Below, piece after piece: positions 1 through 12,265 of a stretch of 39,414 nucleotides of DNA (position 1 is its first letter; each line of letters starts with the position of its first letter). This DNA is from Bryobacterales bacterium. Lineage in GTDB: Bacteria > Acidobacteriota > Terriglobia > Bryobacterales > UBA6623. The position numbers and the translations under genes are program-made. The DNA lies in contig JAJEHF010000087.1 of NCBI GenBank assembly GCA_022823865.1, forward strand, positions 1 through 39,414. Reading direction: 5' to 3'. The notes beneath the pieces were generated by a model that did no database searches, was not told the origin of the DNA, and worked only from the letters and a program-made list of their open reading frames with translations.

Positions 1-1
1 C

Positions 2-70
2 GCCTTGCGCTGCTGCAAGCTCAGTGGACTCTACGAGGACTTCTGGGCCTACCGCACTATCCGCCCCTGA
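2..70 (+). CDS. C-terminal end of an unrecognised protein (partial)
   Basis: The window opens inside a reading frame that runs 22 codons to a TGA at 68-70. The translated end has a Cys pair and an aromatic-rich stretch ending in YRTIRP, which looks more like protein than noise, but it is too short to assign to a family. The gene converges on the response regulator that ends at 226. The overlapping frame that starts at 70 on the same strand is antisense to that regulator and is not taken as a gene. Confidence 0.3.
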   Translation, partial: ALRCCKLSGLYEDFWAYRTIRP

Positions 71-225
71 TGCCTGCCCCGCTGCCTTGGGCCTTCAACC
101 GCCCGGAACCCCTGCTATATCACTTTGAAGTCGTACACCCCTTCTGCGCAGCCCTGGCGCTCGCCGATCTTCCGTTCGTGGCCCCGGCGCCCAGCTGGGC
201 TGAGCTTGCCATCGCCGCGGCCAAG

Positions 226-1695
226 TCATCGCGAGACGCTCTCGCGCCTCCGCTTCGTGTCGATGCCCAGACGTTGGAGCTTCTGGTTGAGCGTGGAAAG
301 GGCGACGCCCAGCGCCTTGGCCGTCTCGGTCTGGCTGTATCCGTGTCGCTCAAGCTCGCCCAGCAGAAGTTGACGTTCAAAGCGCTCCACAATTTCGGGC
401 AAGCTCTCGCCCGGGCGCCGAGCGTGGATATCCTGCTCGGACGCCTGCGCTGACTCAGTGCCTGCCGCTCCCCGGATCGAGTCGGGCAGGACGTCCGTGC
501 CGAGTTCTTCCTGAGTCGCCAGCACTACCGCCCGCTCGACCACGTTGCGCAACTCCCGGACATTGCCCGGCCAACTGTGCGACATGAGGATCTGCTGCGC
601 TTCGGGCGCGAATCGCAGCGTCGATCTTCGGTCAGGTCCGAGGAAATGGTTGCTCTCCCTGCGGCAGAACTGCGTCAGGAATTCCTCGACCAGCACCGGG
701 ATGTCCTCGGTCCGCTTGCGCAGGGGGGGCAATTCGATCCCGATTACGTTCAGTCGGTAGTAGAGGTCCTCGCGGAAGCGGCCCGCAGCGACAGCAGCCT
801 GCAGGTCCTCGTTGGACGCCGCGATGATCCGCACGTCTACCTGCCTGCGCTCGTTGGACCCGACGGGCACGATCTCTCGCTCTTGGATCACATGCAGCAG
901 CTTGGCCTGGGTCTCCAGCGACAGGGCCCCGACTTCGTCAAGGAAGATCGTGCCGCCAGCGGCGGTTTCGAAGCAGCCCTGCCGATCGCGCTCGGCGCCG
1001 GGAAACGCACCCCTGACGTGGCCGAACAACGAGGATTCAAGCATCTCGCCCGGAATCGTTCCGGAGTTCACGGTGAGGAAGTTCGCCTCGGCGCGGGCGG
1101 AGTTCCTGTGGATCGCGCGCGCCACCAACTCCTTGCCGGTGCCGCTCTCGCCCGTGACGAGCACCGTCGAAGTCGTGCGGGCCACTTGGCGGATCATCAC
1201 CAAGACGCTGGTCATCGCCTCCGACTTGCCGATCAGGCCGTTCACCGAGTCGGCCTGCCCGAGTTCGTCCCGCAAGCGGGCGTTCTCGGTCTCCAGCCTC
1301 TTTCGCGCGAGCTGCTGCTCGATCTCTAGCAGCAGCTGTCGGTTGTTCCAGGGCTTGGTCAGAAAGTTGGCAGCGCCTCGGCGCGTGGCTTCCACGGCTG
1401 TCTCGATCGAGCCGTACGCGGTCAGCATGAGCACCGGTGTGTCAGGTCTGACCGCAATGATGTCGGTGAGAACTTCGAGTCCAGTCCGGTCCGGCAGCAT
1501 TAGGTCCAGCAGCACAAGATCACACGGCTGGCGTGCGAAGACCTCCGTGCATTCCCTTGCCGTTCCTGCGGCCAGGGTGGCGTAGCCGGCCGCTTCGACG
1601 ACGGCCCGCAGGGATTCTACGATTGCCGGTTCATCGTCAACGATGAGAATGCGAGCCGGATGCCTGGCGCTAGGGGCGGTCGGTACTTCAGGCAT
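226..1695 (-). CDS. Sigma-54-type (NtrC family) response regulator with a GAFPGA loop
   Basis: A 489-residue cytoplasmic transcription regulator with the NtrC layout. The receiver domain (about 14-130) has the acidic pair D20/D21, phospho-acceptor D64 in LLDLMLPD and conserved K114. The AAA+ domain (about 153-385) has Walker A GESGTGKE at 182-189, Walker B TIFLDE at 249-254 and an arginine-rich RFREDLYYRLN region. A Fis-type helix-turn-helix lies near 450-480 (ETAKALGVALSTLNQKLQR). The odd point is the sigma-54 contact loop: the usual GAFTGA reads GAFPGA at 229-234, with CCC for the Thr codon. The start overlaps the end of the kinase gene by 8 bases, so the two are probably translationally coupled and the kinase is its partner. 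The domain calls are secure; whether it still activates sigma-54 RNA polymerase is uncertain. Confidence 0.95.
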   Translation of the reverse strand: MPEVPTAPSARHPARILIVDDEPAIVESLRAVVEAAGYATLAAGTARECTEVFARQPCDLVLLDLMLPDRTGLEVLTDIIAVRPDTPVLMLTAYGSIETAVEATRRGAANFLTKPWNNRQLLLEIEQQLARKRLETENARLRDELGQADSVNGLIGKSEAMTSVLVMIRQVARTTSTVLVTGESGTGKELVARAIHRNSARAEANFLTVNSGTIPGEMLESSLFGHVRGAFPGAERDRQGCFETAAGGTIFLDEVGALSLETQAKLLHVIQEREIVPVGSNERRQVDVRIIAASNEDLQAAVAAGRFREDLYYRLNVIGIELPPLRKRTEDIPVLVEEFLTQFCRRESNHFLGPDRRSTLRFAPEAQQILMSHSWPGNVRELRNVVERAVVLATQEELGTDVLPDSIRGAAGTESAQASEQDIHARRPGESLPEIVERFERQLLLGELERHGYSQTETAKALGVALSTLNQKLQRLGIDTKRRRESVSR

Positions 1696-4555
1696 GCACC
1701 GGTTGCTCGGCCAGCGGGAACTCCAGGGTAAAGGTCGTTCCCGCCCCGGGTGCGCTCTGGACGGAGATCGTTCCGGAATGCTCTTGCACGATTCCGTAGC
1801 TCACCGCCAGTCCCAGCCCGGTTCCGCTCCGGGAGTCCTTGGTGGTGAAGAAGGGATCGAAGATCCGCCGTTGCAGTTTCGGCTCGATGCCTGTGCCGGT
1901 GTCCGACACCAGCACCTGTGCCCGCGCCCCGCTGGTCGCGTCCGCGGTCACGCGCGTCGTGACGCGCAGGGTTCCTCCATCGGGCATTGCGTCGCGGGCG
2001 TTGAGGAACAGGTTCAGCAGCACCTGCTGGAGCTTGCCTCGGTTGGCCCGGATGATCGCGGACGCGTCCAGGCGCGGCTCCAGCCGCACGCGGGCGCTCC
2101 GAAGCTGGGGCGAGATCAGCTCCAGTGTGTCGGAAATCGCGCGGTTCAGGTCGCAGCGGGTCATTTCCGCGCCGGAGGTGCGCGAGAAGTCCAGCAGCGA
2201 ATTGACGATCTCGCTGGCCCGGAACGTCTGCTCGGTCATCTTGCCGAGCAGTTTCGCCTCTTCGCTTCCCGTGCCGAACCGGTCTGCCAGCATCTGGGAA
2301 TAGGTCGAGATCACTGCGAGCGGCGTGTTCACCTCGTGGGCCACTCCGGCTGCCAGCAGGCCGACCGAGGAGAGTCTGTCCGCCTGTAGCACGGCCTCCT
2401 CAAGCTCCGCCCTCTCAGTGACGTCGTCGACGATCAGCAGCCTTCCGACTGGCTCGAATCCCTTCGCGACGAGCGGCGCGACGGCCAGGTTGATAACCCG
2501 GTCGGCGTTGTCGGCAGGGTCCTGCGGGCGGAATTCCTCGGGGAGCTCGGCAGAGCGCAGCAAGAATTTGTGCACTGTGCCGGAACCGGACTCGTCCACG
2601 CAGTCGCTGACGCGCTCGATCAGGGAGGCCGGGAGCAGCTCGTCGATTGGACGGCCCACGGCGTTTTCCCGCGATATGTGCAGCGCGAGCTCTAGCTGGG
2701 TGTTCCAACTCTGCACGCGGCTCTCCGTGTCCAAGACCACGATGCCGACGGAGAGAGACTCGACGATGTTCTCGTTGAAGTCCTTGAGGCGTTGGTTCTG
2801 TGCCGCCCTCGCACGCAGAGAGGAGTACAGGCGCGCATTCTCCAGGGCGATTGCGAGCGGGCCGGCAACCGTCTCGGCCAAGGCCACGTCTTCGCTGGTG
2901 AGCAGCTCGCCGCGCTTCGTGCGCCCCAAGCCGATCCACACAAGTAGCTGGTCCCGCAGCAGGCAGGGCACGAAGTGCCACATGCCGCAGACACCTGACG
3001 CACGGTCTCGCACGTCGTTGGAACGCTCCGCCACCGAGAATGGCCGGACGCGGACGCCGTCTTCGGTTTCGAGCAGCTCGATGCGGCGCGGGCTATCCCA
3101 TTCGCTTTCATCCAGCCCGCGGCTCCAGAGCAGACTGAACTGCATGCCGGCGCCCTCCTCCGGCTCGATCGGCACAAGGACAGCCGCGCGCTCAAGGTGC
3201 AGGGTCTGAACGAGCCGGTTGCCGGCGGAGGCTACCATGCGGTTCAGATCCGTCTCGGCGGCGAGCTCGGCCGCAAAGTCCGCCAACGTGCGCCGCTCTT
3301 GGTAGCGCTCGCGGTAGGCCCGGCGCTCCAGCGTGCGCGCGAGCCAGTCGCGCACCGGATGGTACGCAGCCGCCGCCAGAGACAGCGACAGCAGCCAGAC
3401 TACGGGGCCGTAGTTGTCGAGCCACGACTCGGGCACGGCCCCGCCGAACAGCACGGCCGCAGCGATGGCCAACAGCAGGCCGAGGGCGACGGTGGAGGCG
3501 ATGGCCCGCCGCCAGACCAAGCTGAAGTCCAGCAGGCGATAGCGGACTAGCGCGACAGCGATTGCCAGCGGCAGCGCCGCCAGCGAGAGCACCGAGAAGG
3601 CTTGGTTCGGGCCCGGAGCGGTTCCGGCCGCGAACGGCACCACGTAGAAGATTCCGAACGGAGCTATCGCGGCTGCCGCGCCCATGCCCAGCCAGCGGCG
3701 TTGCAAGCGTTGCACTGGATCGGCGGTATTGCGGGTCCCCAGCCACACCAAGCTTGCAGCCGCGAGCCCGTTCAAGACCAGCAGCGCTAGCGGGGCCGTT
3801 TCGAAGAATCGGAACAGTGCCTCGTCTCCGATGCCGCCCGACACCCAGCCTCCAGCGGCGGCATGGTGCGCCGCCCCGACCGCCACGGCAAGTCCGTACG
3901 AGCAAGCTGATAGTCGCCCGTGCCGCTTCTCCCCGTCTGGGAAGCGCAGGCAGAAGTCCAGCAGCAACGCCGGCATCCAGAGCAGGGCCCAAACATCGAT
4001 CCAATAGACGAGCCGGTCGATTCCTGACAACTCCCCGGTGGAGCTGAGAGCGTAGACCGCGCACGAAACGAGGCAGAAGGCGTAGAACAGGCCGGAAAGC
4101 GGGTGGCCCGGACTGCGCGTCCAGACCAGCAAGCCGATCAGGGCGTAGCTCCACCCCAGCACCAACAGGAACCCGCCCAGCGCCCCGCGGCCGGCGCCTT
4201 GTCCGACCGCGACCGACAGGCTAATGCGCTCGTCATCGCGGTCGATGCGGTAGTCGGCACGGGATCCCGCCCCGACGTCGCTCAAGATGCGGACCACGTC
4301 CAACGCCTCGTGGACCGGTCTGCCGTCGATAGCAGCCAATATGTCGCCCGGCCGCACTCCCACCTGTGCGGCCGGGCTGTTTGGCGTGACGCGGACGGCC
4401 GACACTCCGGCCTCCGAGTCCGCCCACATGATCCCGTCCTCCGGCACCCCGAAGCGGCCGCGCTCCACCCAGTTCACGAGCGAGAGCGTGCCGAGCGCCA
4501 CAGCGAGGATGACGCCGAGCGACAGCCGCTTCGACAATTCACGGGACCGAACCAT
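1688..4555 (-). CDS. Membrane sensor histidine kinase with PDZ, GAF and PAS domains
   Basis: About 955 residues from the ATG at 4553-4555. An upstream in-frame ATG at 4636 would add 27 residues without signal character, so I prefer the inner start, although no strong ribosome site precedes it. Order: one N-terminal membrane helix, a PDZ-like domain (about 35-115, NSPAAQVGVRPGDILAAIDG), a set of hydrophobic helices (about 125-365), a GAF-like domain, a PAS domain (about 590-700), HisKA with H740 in GVAHEVNTPLAVIS, then HATPase_c with the N box (LNLFLNARDAMPDGG), G1 (SDTGTGI), F box (FDPFFTTK) and G2 (GTGLGLAVSYGI). The PDZ between the first helix and the remaining helices would lie outside the cytoplasm, where it could sense peptides or misfolded proteins; that is inference. 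The kinase precedes and overlaps the response-regulator gene. Confidence 0.93.
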   Translation of the reverse strand: MVRSRELSKRLSLGVILAVALGTLSLVNWVERGRFGVPEDGIMWADSEAGVSAVRVTPNSPAAQVGVRPGDILAAIDGRPVHEALDVVRILSDVGAGSRADYRIDRDDERISLSVAVGQGAGRGALGGFLLVLGWSYALIGLLVWTRSPGHPLSGLFYAFCLVSCAVYALSSTGELSGIDRLVYWIDVWALLWMPALLLDFCLRFPDGEKRHGRLSACSYGLAVAVGAAHHAAAGGWVSGGIGDEALFRFFETAPLALLVLNGLAAASLVWLGTRNTADPVQRLQRRWLGMGAAAAIAPFGIFYVVPFAAGTAPGPNQAFSVLSLAALPLAIAVALVRYRLLDFSLVWRRAIASTVALGLLLAIAAAVLFGGAVPESWLDNYGPVVWLLSLSLAAAAYHPVRDWLARTLERRAYRERYQERRTLADFAAELAAETDLNRMVASAGNRLVQTLHLERAAVLVPIEPEEGAGMQFSLLWSRGLDESEWDSPRRIELLETEDGVRVRPFSVAERSNDVRDRASGVCGMWHFVPCLLRDQLLVWIGLGRTKRGELLTSEDVALAETVAGPLAIALENARLYSSLRARAAQNQRLKDFNENIVESLSVGIVVLDTESRVQSWNTQLELALHISRENAVGRPIDELLPASLIERVSDCVDESGSGTVHKFLLRSAELPEEFRPQDPADNADRVINLAVAPLVAKGFEPVGRLLIVDDVTERAELEEAVLQADRLSSVGLLAAGVAHEVNTPLAVISTYSQMLADRFGTGSEEAKLLGKMTEQTFRASEIVNSLLDFSRTSGAEMTRCDLNRAISDTLELISPQLRSARVRLEPRLDASAIIRANRGKLQQVLLNLFLNARDAMPDGGTLRVTTRVTADATSGARAQVLVSDTGTGIEPKLQRRIFDPFFTTKDSRSGTGLGLAVSYGIVQEHSGTISVQSAPGAGTTFTLEFPLAEQPVHA

Positions 4556-4694
4556 GTGAATCTGCGACGGATTTCGGAGAACCGCGAAACCCGCCTCGAA
4601 TGTCCACACTATAGAGGATGCGGCCAGCGATTTCAAGCAGAACGCGACAGCTAAGCCTTTTGCTGTGAATAAGTTGCGCCGCCGTCGACGGCCG

Positions 4695-4718
4695 CCGTAT
4701 CCGCAAATTGGGATACGG
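4695..4718. terminator. Perfect 8-bp inverted repeat downstream of metY
   Basis: CCGTATCC and GGATACGG flank an 8-base loop, about 80 bases past the metY stop and 140 bases before the kinase start, both genes being on the minus strand. A third related copy (CGGATAC) follows at about 4731-4737. There is no T-run, so an intrinsic terminator is only one possibility; an operator is the other. Confidence 0.35.
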
Positions 4719-4798
4719 ATTTCGGGATTACGGATACAGCGATCCCAAGGTGCCTCTGCGGGCTGCCCCGGCGCAGAGGAATTGTTGCCGCGGGAGGC

Positions 4799-6232
<1,434 letters not shown>

Positions 6233-6249
6233 AGGATGACGAATCGGTC

Positions 6250-8748
<2,499 letters not shown>

Positions 8749-8766
8749 CCTCCGAAGGTGCTAGAG

Positions 8767-10185
8767 ATGGATCGACGCGAATGGCTCAAGTCGTGGGGAT
8801 GCGGATTCGGCGCGCTCGCACTGCAAGCCATGCTCGCGGAGCAAGCGGGCGCCAAGACCGATCCGCTAGCCCCGAAGCCGCCGCACCACCCGCCGCGGGC
8901 GAAACGGGTGATCTTCCTCTGGATGCAGGGCGGGCCTTCCCAAGTTGACCTGTTCGACTACAAGCCAAAGCTGGCCGAGCTCGACGGGGAGGTGCTGCCG
9001 TACTCGATGCCGTCCAATCGGGCCATGCCCGGCGTCGCCTACTCGAAGTTGATGGGCCCTATCGCTGAGTTCGCCCCGGCAGGGCAGTCCGGCATGCAGG
9101 TCTCAGACTTGCTGCCGCACCTCAGCCGGCACGTGGACGACATCTGCTTGCTCAAGGCCATGGAAGCCGACAGCGAAGCGCATGCACCGGCCGTGCGGCA
9201 ATTGCACACCGGGGCGACGCAGCTTGTGCGGCCTGCGATCGGCTCGTGGGTGGCGTACGGGCTGGGTACCGAGAACCGCAATCTCCCAGCCTTCGTCACG
9301 ATCGCGCCGAACATCGCGGGCGATGGCGGCAGCGTCCAACTCTACGGGAACGCCTTCTTGCCAGCCGTGTATCAAGGGACTGCGCTCGGGAACTCGGCGA
9401 CCGGCGCTCGAGGCGCAACCATCGGCTATCTTGACGATCCGTCCATGGAGGACGCGAGCAAGCGCCGTCAAGTGGACTTGATTCAAGACATGAACCGCTC
9501 GCACCTGGCGAGGCATCATGCGGACCGGCGTCTGGAGGGCGCTATCGAATCGTTCGAACTGGCCTTCCGCATGCAGGCGGAGGTGCCGGCCCTGCTGGAC
9601 CTGGCCGGCGAGTCGCAGGCTACGCGGGAACTCTACGGAATCGGGGCCAAGCCTACCGACGATTTCGGCCGGCAGTGCTTGCTGGCGCGGCGCTTCGCCG
9701 AGGCGGGCGTCCGGTTCGTCCAGATCACCTCGAACGGGTGGGACAGCCATGCGAACATCCGGAGCGCGCACCCCAACAAGTGCCTCTCGGTTGACCGGCC
9801 CATTGCGGGCCTGATCCAAGACCTCAAGCAGCGCGGGCTCTTCGAAGACACGTTGCTCGTGTGGTCGGGCGAGTTCGGGCGCACCCCGCACTACCAAGAC
9901 CTCCAGGACGGCGCCGGCAATCCTGACACGTACGGGCGAGGGCACAACCCGTATGGCTTCTGTGCGTGGCTTGCTGGCGGCGGAGTGCGCGGGGGAATGA
10001 CCTTCGGCGAGCTCGACGACTTCGGATTTCGAGCGGTTTCTGACAAGGTTCACATACACGACCTGCATGCGACGATCCTGCATCTGCTGGGCCTGGACCA
10101 TGAGCGCCTGACGTACCCGTACAGCGGCCGCGAGTTTCGCCTGACGGACGTTTATGGACGCGTCGTCAACGAAATCCTCGCCTGA
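8767..10185 (+). CDS. DUF1501 protein (alkaline-phosphatase-fold, Tat leader)
   Basis: A 472-residue member of DUF1501, related to sulfatases and alkaline phosphatases. The ATG at 8767 is preceded by AAGG nine bases upstream; a GTG at 8758 is in frame. The N-terminus DRREWLKSWGCGFGALAL is a twin-arginine-like leader. Family segments seen are RVIFLWMQGGPSQVDLFDYK, VTIAPNIAGDGGS, LLARRFAEAGVRFVQI, the metal-type motif WDSHANI, VWSGEFGRTP and GRGHNPYGFCAWLAGGGVRGG, and near the end DLHATILHLLGLDHERLTY. The gene follows the DUF1549 gene by 18 bases and should be co-transcribed. The biochemical substrate of this family is unknown. Confidence 0.92.
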   Translation: MDRREWLKSWGCGFGALALQAMLAEQAGAKTDPLAPKPPHHPPRAKRVIFLWMQGGPSQVDLFDYKPKLAELDGEVLPYSMPSNRAMPGVAYSKLMGPIAEFAPAGQSGMQVSDLLPHLSRHVDDICLLKAMEADSEAHAPAVRQLHTGATQLVRPAIGSWVAYGLGTENRNLPAFVTIAPNIAGDGGSVQLYGNAFLPAVYQGTALGNSATGARGATIGYLDDPSMEDASKRRQVDLIQDMNRSHLARHHADRRLEGAIESFELAFRMQAEVPALLDLAGESQATRELYGIGAKPTDDFGRQCLLARRFAEAGVRFVQITSNGWDSHANIRSAHPNKCLSVDRPIAGLIQDLKQRGLFEDTLLVWSGEFGRTPHYQDLQDGAGNPDTYGRGHNPYGFCAWLAGGGVRGGMTFGELDDFGFRAVSDKVHIHDLHATILHLLGLDHERLTYPYSGREFRLTDVYGRVVNEILA

Positions 10186-10212
10186 TTAGGTCGGCTCTTG
10201 ACCGACCAGTGC

Positions 10213-10779
10213 TCACGCCCCGAACTTCTTGCGCAGCCACTCTAATGCCTTCTGTTGGTCCGCAACCGGCGCTCGCCTGATCTGCGCCAGCAGCCAAGTC
10301 CAACTCGGGGGCTCTTGTACGATATTCTTCGCGCCTTGATTACAAGCGCTACATAGAGCACGCAAGTTCGAGGGCTCGTCAGTGCCACCGTGGCTCCTAT
10401 CGACTATGTGCCCTATATGAAGCCTGACTGGCCTGCCTGGATTCTGTTCGTCGTCGTCTCCGGCAGCTGCACCGCACATCTGGCAGGTGTAACCGTTGCG
10501 CTCAAGCACTTGCGCTCTGACTCGCTTCGAGATCCGCCTCGCGAACAGGTACTGCTGCGGCCGAACGGAGAGGTCTTCCAAGATGTACTGTCCGGGCTTC
10601 AGATCGGAGCGATCGTTGTGCGTCTTGATCTGCCAGCCCTCTTCTCTTAGTTCTCGTATCCTACGGCCGAATTCACGGGCGCCGCCCGAAGCCTCTTGAA
10701 GTTGCTGGGAGTCCAGCACAACCCCCACGTTGTCACAAAAGAAACGTCGGATCCTCTCTTTTGACCCTATCCGAGGCAC
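10213..10779 (-). CDS. HNH endonuclease, probable restriction partner of the adjacent methyltransferase
   Basis: From the GTG at 10777-10779, 188 residues. This start has GGAG nine bases upstream and overlaps the methyltransferase stop by 13 bases; an ATG at 10873-10875 would need a 109-base overlap and adds residues without family character. The N-terminal half holds a small helical/winged-type segment ending in HNDRSDLKPGQYILED, a pattern I associate with type II HNH restriction enzymes. The HNH domain has a zinc set C99/C102 and C143/C146, the general-base region HIGHIVDRSHGG (H124), N138 and N147. Coupling to a C5 methyltransferase makes a type II restriction-modification system the best reading. 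The recognition site cannot be read from sequence alone. Confidence 0.88.
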   Translation of the reverse strand: MPRIGSKERIRRFFCDNVGVVLDSQQLQEASGGAREFGRRIRELREEGWQIKTHNDRSDLKPGQYILEDLSVRPQQYLFARRISKRVRAQVLERNGYTCQMCGAAAGDDDEQNPGRPVRLHIGHIVDRSHGGTDEPSNLRALCSACNQGAKNIVQEPPSWTWLLAQIRRAPVADQQKALEWLRKKFGA

Positions 10780-11687
10780 TGAAGGACGCTCCGAGCAACG
10801 GCCGATGCGAGCTTGGGCGGCAGTGCATTGCCTACTTGTCGATACCGTTGTGTCTTGCTTCCGGCCAGTTTCCAATCTGCCGGGAAGGACTGTAGCTTTG
10901 AGGCCATTTCCACCGTCAGCCTAGGGTTACCTGAGAAGTCACGTCCGGGCGGAGCGTTCGCAACGCCCAAGCCGTCCACGCCCAGTTCGGCCCACGCTTG
11001 GCGGGCACGGGTTGGCCCGAGGTCTGGTCCGCCATGCTTTCTTGACCCGCCTACGAGCGTGGGAGCGGGCCGGTTGGCACGCTTTGCCCATTCTCCAGCT
11101 CCTCGCCACCCGTTCACAGCCATCATCGATCCCAGCGCTTCTCCCACTGTTTCAGAGTGCCCATTCTTGGAAGGCCACTGAAACTCGCGCTTGTCGCGGA
11201 GTCCCACGAGAAATGAGCGTGCTCGGTACTGTGGAACACCCTGATCCAAGGCGTTAAGCAGCTGCCATTGCAATGTGAACCCGAGGGTTCCGAATTCATT
11301 CTCAACGGCCATACGATAGGAGTCGAACTTACGGCTAAGCAGCCCACGCACGTTCTCGACCACAATCGCTCGCGGATCAATTTCACTCACAATGCGAAAG
11401 AAAGCCGGAAAGAGATTGCGTTCGTCGCTGTTTCCGAGTTGTTGACCTGCTACCGAAAAGGGCGGGCACGGCAATCCTGCTGCAACGACATCTACACCTT
11501 TCCAGTAGTGTGCGTCCAAACGCGTGATGTCGGCCTCAAGGACGTTCCAGTAGGGACGGTTCAGCCGCAAGGTTGCACAAGCATGTGGGTCATTGTCGAT
11601 GAGTGTGGCGTGCTGGAATCCAGCTTGCTCGAAACCGAGAGCTTGGCCACCAGCTCCAGCGCACAGCTCAAATACTGTTCGTGCCAC
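10767..11687 (-). CDS. DNA (cytosine-5) methyltransferase, type II modification enzyme
   Basis: 306 residues starting at GTG with AAGGA eight bases upstream; an in-frame TGA lies just upstream, so no much longer form is possible. Motifs in order: I FELCAGAGGQALG (6-18), the acidic residue after motif II (D31), IV with catalytic C74 in GLPCPPFS, VI VENVRG, VIII PQYRARSFLVG, a target-recognition segment around 200-250, IX RLTVEMASKLQSFP and X RQVGNALPPKLA. It transfers methyl from S-adenosylmethionine to cytosine, protecting host DNA from the partner nuclease. At 306 residues it is at the short end of the family, with all catalytic motifs kept. It is the first gene of a two-gene unit with the HNH endonuclease. 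Confidence 0.95.
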   Translation of the reverse strand: MARTVFELCAGAGGQALGFEQAGFQHATLIDNDPHACATLRLNRPYWNVLEADITRLDAHYWKGVDVVAAGLPCPPFSVAGQQLGNSDERNLFPAFFRIVSEIDPRAIVVENVRGLLSRKFDSYRMAVENEFGTLGFTLQWQLLNALDQGVPQYRARSFLVGLRDKREFQWPSKNGHSETVGEALGSMMAVNGWRGAGEWAKRANRPAPTLVGGSRKHGGPDLGPTRARQAWAELGVDGLGVANAPPGRDFSGNPRLTVEMASKLQSFPADWKLAGSKTQRYRQVGNALPPKLASAVARSVLQCLG

Positions 11688-12220
11688 GAGACGAGTCCTT
11701 CGGCGTCGAGCGAGATTCGAACCATCTTGGAGGCGACTTCATGCCCGAACTTCCCACATCGGCCTAGAGCGACGCTGACTCCACCAGCGGGCAAGAGGCA
11801 CCTCGATAAGGCCCTTCCAGTCAAGAATCGGCCATGCCAAATTGAGCCTGCGTCGATGACCAGCCATCGGCACTTACCGCTGATGTCGATTCGCGTTTGC
11901 TTCTAAGACTACTATATCTTGATTGGACGCCAAAGCGTAAGAGATTCGTGCAAATTACGAATAACGGTGCAATCGTTTGACACGGGTCACTTCTCATCGA
12001 ACATGTTCTGGTGTGTTTTTCACATCCGAATGTGCACGGCTTGAGAGTGTGAGGCCGCTACGCGCACTCGCGATGCTACTGTCGCCATCGCACACTTGGC
12101 TTGACCTGTTCACGCACACATGGCACGGTTTCGGGGTCGTTACGGGCTCGCCCGCACCGTGAGGCGTTTCTCCCTCGTGGCTGGTTCTCGCTCAAGAACG
12201 TCGGCCGTATGGCATGTGAG
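11688..12220. other. 533-bp intergenic region without a supported gene
   Basis: It lies upstream of the methyltransferase and downstream of the first Fic gene, both on the minus strand. The stretch 11900-12060 is AT-richer than its surroundings and has stops in all reverse frames. Forward and reverse short frames here look non-coding. A short dyad CACAT-CCGA-ATGTG lies at 12021-12034. The promoter of the restriction-modification unit should be within it, but no hexamer pair stands out. Confidence 0.5.
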
Positions 12221-12265
12221 CTATGCCTCCTTCAATCCACCGACCTCATCGACTGTCACAGATCG
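12212..12265 (+). repeat. Direct repeat R1, overlapping the 3' end of the first Fic gene
   Basis: 54 bases that match 14667-14720 in the same orientation without gaps at 45 of 54 positions by hand count. The last 22 bases are nearly identical (CTCATCGACTGTCACAG core). R1 covers the Fic stop codon and the last dozen Fic codons. Confidence 0.7.

Noticed and set aside
11705..11740. GGTTCGAATC on the minus strand, like a tRNA T-arm
   Set aside because: The flanking bases do not pair as a T-stem and no D-arm, anticodon arm or acceptor stem can be drawn.
11268..11906. A 212-codon plus-strand frame
   Set aside because: Mostly antisense to the methyltransferase, with no motif.
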